The translations under genes and the position numbers were made by a program. DNA of 17,471 bases, from assembly GCA_964610765.1 (NCBI GenBank), contig CAZSWS010000065.1, positions 1 through 17,471 of the forward strand, read 5' to 3'. The notes beneath the pieces are model-generated. The model did no database searches. It worked only from the letters and a program-made list of their open reading frames with translations, and was not told the origin of the DNA. Below are positions 1-7,197 of the stretch, piece after piece (the stretch's first letter is position 1; every line of letters starts with the position of its first letter). Source of the DNA: CAZSWS01 sp964610765. Lineage in GTDB: Bacteria; Bacteroidota; Bacteroidia; Bacteroidales; Tannerellaceae.

Positions 1-56
1 TGACGTTCGTTGAAAGCTCTTTCGACGAGGCTCAAAAGCTCTTTTGACGAGGGTTA
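1..56. repeat. Short 22-bp degenerate tandem repeat at the left edge
   Basis: Two adjacent 22-bp copies (13-34 and 35-56) agree at 19 of 22 positions, and positions 1-12 match the end of the unit less well (about 8 of 12). Each unit begins with an interrupted palindrome of the form (C)AAAAG-CT-CTTTTG; in the second copy the arms TCAAAAG and CTTTTGA are perfect complements. The unit length is not a multiple of three, so a repeated protein segment is unlikely. The array is cut by the window edge and may be longer. No function is assigned. Confidence 0.6.
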
Positions 57-90
57 AAAGATTAGTTGGTTGTAGTCTTTTGTGAAAAAG

Positions 91-255
91 GCTAGGGTGT
101 TGTTTACAGAAGAGTGGGGCAAAGCGAATAAAAGGGTGAAGAGGTTGGTTGGATAGGGCGTTTGGGAAACTGAGTAAGGAAAAGAGGCTAAAAGGGTGGA
201 GAAAGTGGAAAGAAGGCGTATAAAGGGTGGAGAAAAAAGAGGAGGGAGGATTTGC
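91..255. repeat. Purine/G-rich tract with about 30-bp periodicity
   Basis: The + strand is strongly purine-rich. The motif (T)AAAGGGTGRAGA recurs at 131, 191 and 222, with a weaker GGG-bearing unit at 161. GGG triplets fall at 95, 134, 164, 194 and 225, so the main spacings are 30, 30 and 31 bp. Apart from the GGG core and the following GAG/GGA the units have diverged. No open frame with protein-like composition covers it. It could be a decayed tandem repeat or a structured non-coding region; I see nothing that fixes a function. Confidence 0.45.
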
Positions 256-474
256 GAAAAGACAACTTTATGGAGATAAATTGTTCAAAATGCAGGTAAA
301 CAGTTCGTTAAAAAAACAATATTACAGGTGTTGGGTCTGATAATTTATGTTTGTTCTTTCGTTTGTTAAAAGAAAAACTGTACCTTAGACAGCCCTAATC
401 AACAGATGGCTACACTGATGATAAATAGAAGTAAGAAAAATGTCTAAACTGGGTTTATGGAATCACGGTATATT
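256..474 (+). other. AT-rich intergenic leader upstream of the GH43 gene
   Basis: This stretch has no gene-like frame. It contains a direct repeat GTTTGTT at 349-355 and 361-367 that overlaps the best promoter-like element, and an ATG at 457 in frame with the GH43 gene. I see no terminator-like hairpin, tRNA or riboswitch that I recognise. It probably carries the promoter and 5' untranslated region of the GH43-mutarotase operon. Confidence 0.4.
346..353 (+). promoter_or_regulatory. Possible Bacteroidetes -7 box for the GH43 operon
   Basis: TATGTTTG fits the Bacteroidetes -7 consensus TAnnTTTG. No convincing TTTG/TTG -33 element lies 19-21 bp upstream, so the call is weak. If used, the leader to the ATG at 475 would be about 115 nt. 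Confidence 0.3.
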
Positions 475-1500
475 ATGATTAAAAACACGTTAGCTGTTTT
501 TTTCGTTTTACTTTTTATCACCGGATGTTCGGCGAAGCCTCATTCGTCGGATAAAGTGTCTGTCGTTGGGAATTATACAAATCCTGTTGTGGCAAAAAGC
601 CTACCTGACCCTACGATTATTCGTGCCAAAAACGGCATGTTCTATTTGTATGCTACCGAGGATGTACGAAATACGCCGATTTATCAGTCGGCTAACCTTG
701 TGGACTGGGAGTTTGTTGGAACTGCTTTCACAAACGAAACTCGTCCGACCTTTGAACCCAAAGGAGGCTTATGGGCTCCGGATATCAACTATATAAAAGG
801 GCAATATGTGCTGTATTATTCGATGTCGCGTTGGGGTGGTGAAAAGACCTGTGGGGTAGGGGTTGCTGTGGCTGACCTCCCTGAAGGTCCGTTTACGGAT
901 CAAGGGAAAATGTTCAGAAGCAATGAAATAGGCGTACAAAATTCTATTGATCAGTTTTATATTCAAGAGGGAAAGAAACATTATCTGTTTTGGGGTAGTT
1001 TTCGGGGTATTTATGCGATTGAACTTGCCGCCGATGGTTTGTCTATTCTGGCCGGAGCTGAGAAAAAACCCATTGCGGGCACAGCCTTTGAAGGCGTTTA
1101 TATCCATAAGCGAGGAAAATATTACTACCTGTTTGCGTCGATTGGCTCTTGCTGTGAAGGCGTTAAAAGCACCTACCGACTGGTCGTTGGTCGCTCGAAG
1201 AGTTTGATGGGTCCGTATGTAGATAAATCAGGCAAACCGATGTTGGACAACGGCTATGAACTGGTTATTGGACCGAATCAGCGATTTGTAGGTAATGGGC
1301 ATTGCTCTGAAATAGTACAAGACGATCGAAAACAAGACTGGATATTTTATCACGGTGTAGATAAAGAAGGTCCGTCCGGTCGGGTGTTGATGCTCGACAG
1401 GATACGATGGACAGCTGACAACTGGCCTTATGTAGCAGGCGACTCACCCTCGTTGGAAGCTGAAAAACCGATATTTATTCATTCATATAAAACACAATAA
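475..1500 (+). CDS. GH43-family glycosidase, lipoprotein (arabinosidase/arabinanase-like)
   Basis: Predicted exported glycoside hydrolase with the five-bladed beta-propeller fold of family 43, whose members mostly cleave alpha-L-arabinofuranosyl or beta-xylosyl linkages. Numbering from the ATG at 475 (341 aa), a lipoprotein signal ends at the lipobox FITGC with Cys18. The family catalytic positions are visible: the base Asp45 in LPDPT, the blade motif GLWAPDI near 99-104, a candidate pKa-modulating Asp159 in NSIDQFY, and the candidate acid Glu206 in FEGVYI. An in-frame ATG at 457 would add six residues (MESRYI) before the signal peptide. I prefer 475 because it gives a normal lysine-then-hydrophobic signal peptide; neither start has a clear Shine-Dalgarno sequence. 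The stop is 3 nt before the mutarotase start, so the two are co-transcribed. No acidic surface-export signal follows the lipid-bearing Cys (SAKPH), so it probably faces the periplasm. Exact linkage specificity cannot be read from sequence alone. Confidence 0.88.
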   Translation: MIKNTLAVFFVLLFITGCSAKPHSSDKVSVVGNYTNPVVAKSLPDPTIIRAKNGMFYLYATEDVRNTPIYQSANLVDWEFVGTAFTNETRPTFEPKGGLWAPDINYIKGQYVLYYSMSRWGGEKTCGVGVAVADLPEGPFTDQGKMFRSNEIGVQNSIDQFYIQEGKKHYLFWGSFRGIYAIELAADGLSILAGAEKKPIAGTAFEGVYIHKRGKYYYLFASIGSCCEGVKSTYRLVVGRSKSLMGPYVDKSGKPMLDNGYELVIGPNQRFVGNGHCSEIVQDDRKQDWIFYHGVDKEGPSGRVLMLDRIRWTADNWPYVAGDSPSLEAEKPIFIHSYKTQ

Positions 1501-1503
1501 CGC

Positions 1504-2637
1504 ATGAAAAAAGCATTTATGGTATGCTGTCTGTTTGCCGGACTATGGTCTTGCAATCCTGCGCAAGAGAAACTTCCCTTGCTAGACAAGCAACAGTTTG
1601 AAAAAACAGTAGATGGGAAAGATATCTCCCTCTACACATTGAAAGCCGGCGACGTCACCATGCAAGTGACAAACTTAGGTGGTCGGGTGGTAACGCTTTG
1701 GACACCGGACAAAAACGGACAAATGGAAGATATTGTTTTAGGTTATCCGAATGTTGATACCTATTTGGATCCTCCCGGAGAACGCTATTTAGGTCCGGTA
1801 GTGGGTCGTTTTGCCAACCGGATTGCCAAAGGCCAGTTCACGCTGGATGGCGAAACCTATCAACTGCCTATCAACAACAACGGACAAACCCTTCACGGTG
1901 GTCTGATTGGTTTGGATATGGCTGTATGGAATGTAGATGAGGTGAGTGATACGCATATTGCCTTGTCGCACACTTCACCGGATGGTGAAGATGGTTTTCC
2001 CGGCAATTTGACATTGCACATGACTTATACGCTGACACCGGCCAATGAATTTAAGATTGAATATAAAGCAACTACCGACAAACCGACAGTTATCAACCTG
2101 TCGCATCATGGTGTGTTCAACCTGAAAGGAGAGGGCAATGGCACGATAACCGACCATGTATTGATGATTAATGGTAGCGCAATTGTTCCGGTAGACAGTG
2201 TCTTGATTCCTACCGGCGAATTGATGCAGGTAGAAGGAACGCCTTTTGATTTTCGCCAGCCAACGGCTATTGGCGACCGCATAGACCAAGACCATGAGCA
2301 ATTGATAAATGGTAGTGGATATGATCATAACTGGGTGATGGATCGCAAAACAGCCAAAGAAGCTGAATTGATTGCTGCTATCTATGAACCAGCGAATGGA
2401 CGTATGATGGAAGTGTATACAGACCAACCGGGTATGCAGTTTTACAGTGGTAACTTCTTTGACGGAAAGGTGAGCGGAAAATCCGGTAAACCCTTGAAGC
2501 GTCGCGAAGCATTTGCATTAGAGACCCAGCATTTCCCCGATGCGCCTAATCATCCTGATTTCCCAACTACACGGTTAGATCCGGGTGAGACCTACACGCA
2601 AGTTTGTATTTATAAGTTTTCTGTCAAGAAAGACTAA
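1504..2637 (+). CDS. galM: Galactose mutarotase (aldose 1-epimerase), exported lipoprotein form
   Basis: Interconverts the alpha and beta anomers of galactose and related aldoses. The 377-aa chain has the family's catalytic set: His131 in LHGG, His202 in the NLSHHGVFNL version of the NxxNHxxFNL motif, and the catalytic base Glu340 in ALETQHFPDAP; Asp275 in GYDHNW is the usual substrate-binding Asp, and GRFANR occupies 101-106. Unlike cytoplasmic GalM it begins with a lipoprotein signal peptide whose lipobox is LWSC (Cys17), so it should be anchored to a membrane. It starts 3 nt after the GH43 gene and is followed by a strong terminator, so the two form a tight pair. The pairing suggests that sugars released by the glycosidase are mutarotated in the periplasm before uptake; that role is inference. 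The symbol reflects the family, not proof of the in vivo sugar. Confidence 0.92.
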   Translation: MKKAFMVCCLFAGLWSCNPAQEKLPLLDKQQFEKTVDGKDISLYTLKAGDVTMQVTNLGGRVVTLWTPDKNGQMEDIVLGYPNVDTYLDPPGERYLGPVVGRFANRIAKGQFTLDGETYQLPINNNGQTLHGGLIGLDMAVWNVDEVSDTHIALSHTSPDGEDGFPGNLTLHMTYTLTPANEFKIEYKATTDKPTVINLSHHGVFNLKGEGNGTITDHVLMINGSAIVPVDSVLIPTGELMQVEGTPFDFRQPTAIGDRIDQDHEQLINGSGYDHNWVMDRKTAKEAELIAAIYEPANGRMMEVYTDQPGMQFYSGNFFDGKVSGKSGKPLKRREAFALETQHFPDAPNHPDFPTTRLDPGETYTQVCIYKFSVKKD

Positions 2638-2644
2638 CCTATCT

Positions 2645-2676
2645 CGGGGCGTATGAATGGTACGCCCCGCTTTTTG
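2645..2676 (+). terminator. Intrinsic terminator after the mutarotase gene
   Basis: A perfect 9-bp GC-rich stem, CGGGGCGTA (2645-2653) with TACGCCCCG (2661-2669), has a 7-nt loop and is followed by CTTTTTG. It begins 7 nt past the mutarotase stop and should end or attenuate the GH43-mutarotase transcript before the GH2 gene. Confidence 0.9.
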
Positions 2677-2723
2677 ATAGCCCAATTTTAACTTTATAAA
2701 CCCTTTAAAAAAACAATGTTAGT

Positions 2724-4532
2724 ATGAGAAGAGTACTTTTTTTAGTTGTATTAATTGCTTCTTTTTTGAACCTTTCGGCGCAGTGGCAACCGGTGGGTGA
2801 CAAGATTAAAACCCAGTGGGCTGAGGAAATTGATCCGGCGAATGTGCTGCCTGAATATCCCCGGCCCATCATGGAACGTACCGATTGGAAAAACCTGAAC
2901 GGACTATGGGATTATGCCGTATTGCCGGTGGGAACGACCGAACCGAGCAGTTTTGATGGTAAAATATTAGTTCCTTTTGCTATAGAATCCAGTCTTTCAG
3001 GCGTACAAAAAAGTGTAGGTAAGGATAACGAGCTGTGGTATCACCAGACGTTTACTATTCCTTCCGGTTGGAAAGGAAAGAATGTATTGCTTCATTTTGG
3101 TGCAGTAGATTGGAAAGCTGAAGTATTTGTGAACGACGTAAAAATAGGTTCGCATATAGGTGGATATGCTCCTTTTAGTTTTGACATCACCCCGTATTTA
3201 GTATCAGGCAAGCAAAAACTGGTTGTGAAAGTATGGGATCCGACAACTGATGGTTTTCAGCCGGTAGGAAAACAACGCAATGACCCGCACGGAATCTGGT
3301 ACACCCCTGTAACCGGTATTTGGCAAACGGTTTGGTTAGAGCCTGTCGGTCAGAAGCATATTTCTTTCGTGAAAGCAACACCCAATATTGATTCGAAAAA
3401 GTTGAGTGTGGATGTTTCTACAGAAAACACCCAAAAAGGAGATATCGTTGAGGTGATATTGAAAGATGGTTCAACCATTGTTGCTCAAGCAAAAGCAGCG
3501 GTATGTCAACAGGTTGACTTGAAAGTGGCAGATATGAAACTTTGGTCGCCCGAGACACCTTTCCTGTATGATATGGAAGTGAAGTTATATTCGGCAGGTA
3601 AAGTGCAAGACAATGTGAAGAGCTATACAGCTATGCGCAAGTTTTCTAAAAAGCGTGATGCGCAAGGAGTTGTACGTATGCAACTGAATAATGAAGATTA
3701 TTTCCATTTTGGTCCGCTAGATCAAGGATGGTGGCCTGACGGTCTATATACAGCACCCACTGACGAAGCTTTGCTTTATGACGTACAGAAGACAAAAGAT
3801 TTTGGATACAACATGATTCGTAAGCACGTAAAAGTTGAGCCGGCACGCTGGTACACACATTGTGATAGGGTAGGGCTGTTAGTTTGGCAAGATATGCCTA
3901 ACGGTGGATCTTCACCCCATTGGCAAATGAGAGAATACTTTACCGGAACAGAGATGATACCTACTGCAGAGAGAGAAGCAAACTTTAGGAACGAATGGAA
4001 GGAAGTTATGGACTTCCTGATGTCAAATCCTTGTATTGCGGTATGGGTGCCTTTTAATGAAGCTTGGGGACAATTTAAAACGGAAGAAATAGCTGAATGG
4101 ACAAAAAATCATGACCCATCACGTTTAGTGAATCCGGCCAGTGGTGGAAACCATTACCTAACAGGAGATATTTTGGATTTACATAATTATCCTCATCCCG
4201 AATTATACTTATATGATGCTACCAGGGTAACTGTACTGGGAGAATATGGAGGTATTGGCTTCCCAGTTGAAGGACATTTATGGCAAGCGGATAAAAACTG
4301 GGGATATATCCAGTTTAAGAGCAAAAAAGAAGTGACTGACGAGTATGTGAAGTTAGGAAAACGACTGATTGAACTAGCTAAACTAGGCTTTTCAGGCGCA
4401 GTTTATACACAAACGACCGACGTCGAAATTGAGGTGAATGGACTGATGACCTATGATCGGAAAGAAATCAAATTGGAAGAAGACCGATTGAAAAAAATCA
4501 ATCAAGAAATCTGCAATGCATTGAAGAAATAG
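2724..4532 (+). CDS. GH2-family glycoside hydrolase, exported
   Basis: A 602-aa member of glycoside hydrolase family 2 (retaining exo-glycosidases, commonly beta-galactosidase, beta-glucuronidase or beta-mannosidase). A Sec signal peptide covers residues 1-19 (cleavage probably at LSA|QW). The sugar-binding jelly-roll follows at about 45-210, with NGLWDY near 59-64 and an AEVFVN segment near 132-137. An immunoglobulin-like domain spans about 212-305, and the TIM barrel runs from about 320 to the end. The acid/base is Glu446 in PFNEAWGQ and the nucleophile Glu507 in LGEYGG. It is shorter than LacZ (about 1000 aa) and lacks the C-terminal beta-galactosidase domains. The barrel segment around GPLDQGWWPDG (330-340) marks a GH2 subgroup whose substrate I cannot name. 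The gene is flanked by terminators on both sides, so it may be a separate unit, but I found no convincing promoter in the 86 nt before it; readthrough past the upstream hairpin is an alternative. Confidence 0.9.
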   Translation: MRRVLFLVVLIASFLNLSAQWQPVGDKIKTQWAEEIDPANVLPEYPRPIMERTDWKNLNGLWDYAVLPVGTTEPSSFDGKILVPFAIESSLSGVQKSVGKDNELWYHQTFTIPSGWKGKNVLLHFGAVDWKAEVFVNDVKIGSHIGGYAPFSFDITPYLVSGKQKLVVKVWDPTTDGFQPVGKQRNDPHGIWYTPVTGIWQTVWLEPVGQKHISFVKATPNIDSKKLSVDVSTENTQKGDIVEVILKDGSTIVAQAKAAVCQQVDLKVADMKLWSPETPFLYDMEVKLYSAGKVQDNVKSYTAMRKFSKKRDAQGVVRMQLNNEDYFHFGPLDQGWWPDGLYTAPTDEALLYDVQKTKDFGYNMIRKHVKVEPARWYTHCDRVGLLVWQDMPNGGSSPHWQMREYFTGTEMIPTAEREANFRNEWKEVMDFLMSNPCIAVWVPFNEAWGQFKTEEIAEWTKNHDPSRLVNPASGGNHYLTGDILDLHNYPHPELYLYDATRVTVLGEYGGIGFPVEGHLWQADKNWGYIQFKSKKEVTDEYVKLGKRLIELAKLGFSGAVYTQTTDVEIEVNGLMTYDRKEIKLEEDRLKKINQEICNALKK

Positions 4533-4561
4533 CAGATTATTTGAACTAAGAACAAATAACA

Positions 4562-4601
4562 CCCCTTCTTGTCAATAACTTGCAAGAAGGGGCGTTTTTT
4601 T
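4562..4601 (+). terminator. Intrinsic terminator after the GH2 gene
   Basis: A 10-bp stem, CCCCTTCTTG (4562-4571) with CAAGAAGGGG (4583-4592), is followed by CG and seven T residues. It starts 30 nt after the GH2 stop and closes the left glycan cluster. Confidence 0.92.
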
Positions 4602-4761
4602 GAATATAACTTACACATTCTTCGTGATTTAGCCTGTAAGGTGTGTAAAAGAAAGTTGCGAGACCTCGAAAATATGTAAGAAGCAGTGTTTATCTAACTT
4701 TTTTTCAGATTATTTAATAGACCGCGGAGTGTAATAAACATTTATAAGTAGATATATTTCA

Positions 4762-4769
4762 TATATTTG
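4762..4769 (+). promoter_or_regulatory. Bacteroidetes-type -7 box for the TonB-C/polyprenyl synthase/tatD run
   Basis: TATATTTG matches TAnnTTTG exactly and lies 43 nt upstream of the next start codon. A TTT at 4741-4743 sits at roughly the -33 spacing but lacks the final G. The rest of the 4602-4812 gap is AT-rich and shows no other feature. Confidence 0.5.
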
Positions 4770-4812
4770 TCTGCTATGCGTATTCAAGTTAGCAGAAAGC
4801 GAGAAGAACAGT

Positions 4813-5412
4813 ATGTATATTAAAAGAGAAAGAGTGTTAAGTGGAATAGCCATTCGGGTTAGATCTCGAATAGCCGTTATGCTGCTTTTTTTCATATTGG
4901 GCATTTACTGCAAAGCAAATGCAGCCTCAGCCAGTCATACCCAAAAGGCGAAAGAACAGGAATTGAGCGAACAGGAGGACACTACTTCAATTGAAGATAA
5001 AGAAGTGTTTTTGCCGGCTTCAGACGAAAAGAACAAGAATAAAAACAAGAAAGAAGACGAAAAGGCAGAAAAAGAGAGTGAAGTCGATTTTTATAAACAA
5101 GTCTTTACTTTTGTTGAAACGATGCCTTCTTATCCCGAAGGAGATGCTGCTTTAATATCTTTTATAGCTCGTTCTATACGTTATCCTCAATCGGCTGCCG
5201 AAGCCGGACAATGCGGGAGAGTCGTTTGTATGTTTGTTGTGAATGAAGATGGAAAGGTTTCAGATATTGAAGTCATTCGTGGCATTTGTAGTTCGCTAAA
5301 TAAAGAAGCTATCCGTGTATTAAAAACCATGCCTAAGTGGTTACCCGGCGTTAAAGATGGTCGTAAGGTAAAAGTGAGATGCTCAATACCGATAACCTTC
5401 CGCTTGGATTAA
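4813..5412 (+). CDS. TonB C-terminal-domain protein with a charged linker
   Basis: A 199-aa protein with a basic N-terminus, one hydrophobic membrane segment (about residues 20-38, AVMLLFFILGIYCKANA), a polar region rich in Lys, Glu, Asp and Asn (about 45-90), and a TonB C-terminal domain (about 98-199). The domain shows the Bacteroidetes signature order: FVETMPSYPEGD, then IRYPQSAAEAGQCGRVVCMF, then VNEDGKVSDIEV, then NKEAIRVLKTMPKW.PG, ending ITFRL. TonB proteins carry proton-motive energy from ExbBD to outer-membrane receptors. Here the linker is only about 50 residues and not proline-rich, so ability to span the periplasm is doubtful, and no exbB/exbD is adjacent. It may be a TonB paralogue or an envelope protein that re-uses the domain. 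It is followed after 25 nt by the polyprenyl synthase gene and probably shares its transcript. Confidence 0.82.
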   Translation: MYIKRERVLSGIAIRVRSRIAVMLLFFILGIYCKANAASASHTQKAKEQELSEQEDTTSIEDKEVFLPASDEKNKNKNKKEDEKAEKESEVDFYKQVFTFVETMPSYPEGDAALISFIARSIRYPQSAAEAGQCGRVVCMFVVNEDGKVSDIEVIRGICSSLNKEAIRVLKTMPKWLPGVKDGRKVKVRCSIPITFRLD

Positions 5413-5437
5413 AATACCTTTCTATTAAAAAATCTGT

Positions 5438-6412
5438 ATGTTAACATTTAATCAAATATTAGACCGATTAGATCATGAAATCAGTCGGCTAGTCTTTAAG
5501 AATAATCCTAAAAGTTTATATGACCCTATTGTTTATACGTTGGGTTTAGGTGGAAAAAGAATTCGACCTGCCTTGGCTTTATTGTCCTGTGATGCTTTTG
5601 GCGGTGATATTCGGAAAGTTATTAAACCTGCTTTAGGAATAGAAATATTTCACAACTTCACACTTCTGCACGATGACTTGATGGATGATGCCAATTTGCG
5701 TCGTAACAAACCAACTGTTCATATCAAATGGGATGCGAATACAGCCATTCTTTCAGGTGATGCAATGGTGATTGCTGCTTACGAGCAAATCAGTGAAACA
5801 GAACAACCTTACTTGAAAGAAATTCTTGATTTGTTTACTTCGACTGCTTTAGACATCTGTGGTGGTCAGCAATACGATATGGAATTTGAGTCGCGCGATG
5901 ATGTAAGCGAAGAAGAGTATATCGAAATGATTCGTTTAAAGACAGCTGTTCTGATAGCTTGTGCTTTAAAATCAGGTGCTATCATGGCAGATGCCTCCGC
6001 TAAAGATGCAGAAACGCTGTACCGTTTTGGTATCAATATAGGTCTTGCTTTCCAGTTGCAAGACGACTGGCTAGACGTATATGGCGATACGAAAACTTTC
6101 GGTAAGAAGATAGGGGGAGATATCCTTTGCAATAAAAAAACCTTTTTACTGGTTAATGCTATGAAACTGGCTTCACCCACCGTTAAAGCAGAACTGATGG
6201 AGTGGCTATCGAAAGAAGATGCAGTAGATGAAGAAAAAATCAAAGCAGTTACAGCCATTTATGATAAGCTGAAAATTAATGAATTGACGAAAGGTCGCAT
6301 TCGTATGTTTTACGATGAAGCCATGTTGAACTTTTCTCAGCTTTCACTTCCGGACGAACAGGCATCTGTTCTGTTAGATGTGACAGGTAAGCTTATAAAC
6401 AGACAAGTTTGA
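5438..6412 (+). CDS. Polyprenyl (geranylgeranyl/farnesyl-type) diphosphate synthase
   Basis: A cytoplasmic trans-isoprenyl diphosphate synthase (324 aa) that condenses isopentenyl diphosphate with an allylic primer and feeds quinone and other isoprenoid synthesis. The all-alpha fold's motifs are present in order: GGKRIRP at 38-44, the first Asp-rich motif DDLMDD at 79-84, RRNKPT at 88-93, the KT pair at 168-169, and the second Asp-rich motif DDWLD at 209-213, with GKKIGGD just after. Five residues before the first Asp lies Phe74; a bulky residue there limits chain length in characterised synthases, which favours a C15/C20 product over a long-chain quinone tail. That is inference. The stop codon overlaps the tatD start by one nucleotide (TGATG), so the two are translationally coupled. 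Confidence 0.93.
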   Translation: MLTFNQILDRLDHEISRLVFKNNPKSLYDPIVYTLGLGGKRIRPALALLSCDAFGGDIRKVIKPALGIEIFHNFTLLHDDLMDDANLRRNKPTVHIKWDANTAILSGDAMVIAAYEQISETEQPYLKEILDLFTSTALDICGGQQYDMEFESRDDVSEEEYIEMIRLKTAVLIACALKSGAIMADASAKDAETLYRFGINIGLAFQLQDDWLDVYGDTKTFGKKIGGDILCNKKTFLLVNAMKLASPTVKAELMEWLSKEDAVDEEKIKAVTAIYDKLKINELTKGRIRMFYDEAMLNFSQLSLPDEQASVLLDVTGKLINRQV

Positions 6413-7197
6413 TGAGCGGACTGATTGATACGCATGCTCATATTTATTTAGCAGATTTTGATGAAGACCGGGGGGCGGTTGTTGATCGTGCCATAGAAGC
6501 GAATGTTGAGGCGGTTCTATTACCCAATGTAGATCAAACGACTGTGCAGCGGATGTATGACTTATGCGATGCTTATCCCGACTTTGCATTCCCGATGATG
6601 GGGCTTCATCCCACCAGTGTAGATGAGAATTATATCCAACATTTAAATCAAATAGAATCATATTTGCCTACCAGAACGCACCACGCAATTGGGGAAGTGG
6701 GCTTAGACTTATATTGGGATAAGACTTTTGCCCGTGAACAGGTGGAGGCTTTTATGGAGCAAATGCGTTGGGCAATGACGTTGAATTTGCCGGTTGTCAT
6801 TCATACACGAGAGGCTTATAAAGAGGTTTTTGATTGTGTGCATCGGGTAGGGGATGCTCGTCTGCGGGGAGTTTTTCATTGTTTTTCAGGAAGTGCAGAT
6901 GACTTGCGCGAAATTATAGGATTCCAATCGTTCAAAGTAGGTATTGGCGGAGTCGTCACGTTTAAAAACTCAAACTTGAGAGATATATTAAAGGAAACGC
7001 CTGCATTAGATAAATTACTATTGGAAACAGATGCGCCTTATTTATCGCCCGTTCCGTATCGAGGTAAGAGAAATGAACCGGCTTATATGACTTATACGGC
7101 AAAGACATTAGCCGAGGTATTTGAAATGGAGGTGGAGCAATTGCAGGCTATCGTACATCAAAATACCCTTGATTTGTTTCAAACGTTGCCCCGTTAG
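6412..7197 (+). CDS. tatD: TatD-family metal-dependent hydrolase (DNase-like)
   Basis: A 261-aa amidohydrolase-fold enzyme. TatD/YcfH members are metal-dependent 3'-5' exonucleases linked to DNA repair and degradation. The metal ligands are all visible: His8 and His10 in DTHAH, Glu95 in IGEVGLD, His131 in VVIHTRE, His156 in VFHCFSG, and Asp207 in LLETDAPYL. Length and motif spacing are normal for the family. The ATG at 6412 overlaps the preceding stop by one base; a TTG at 6409 is in frame but unnecessary. At the 3' end its stop (7195-7197) overlaps the stop of the convergent mlaF gene, so there is no room for a separate terminator. It may be TatD proper or the YcfH/YjjV branch; the sequence alone does not separate them for me. 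Confidence 0.93.
   Translation: MSGLIDTHAHIYLADFDEDRGAVVDRAIEANVEAVLLPNVDQTTVQRMYDLCDAYPDFAFPMMGLHPTSVDENYIQHLNQIESYLPTRTHHAIGEVGLDLYWDKTFAREQVEAFMEQMRWAMTLNLPVVIHTREAYKEVFDCVHRVGDARLRGVFHCFSGSADDLREIIGFQSFKVGIGGVVTFKNSNLRDILKETPALDKLLLETDAPYLSPVPYRGKRNEPAYMTYTAKTLAEVFEMEVEQLQAIVHQNTLDLFQTLPR

Noticed and set aside
1..255. CRISPR array
   Set aside because: The repeat units are 22 and about 30 bp, directly adjacent or degenerate, without unique spacers and without cas genes nearby.
457..474. ATG at 457 as the GH43 start
   Set aside because: It adds MESRYI ahead of an otherwise standard lipoprotein signal peptide. It cannot be excluded, but 475 is the simpler choice.
1975..2427. A 150-codon minus-strand frame inside the mutarotase gene
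   Set aside because: The + strand encodes all galactose mutarotase motifs; the reverse product shows no domain or signal.
5866..6258. A 130-codon minus-strand frame inside the polyprenyl synthase gene
   Set aside because: The product is a Ser-rich antisense shadow of an intact synthase.
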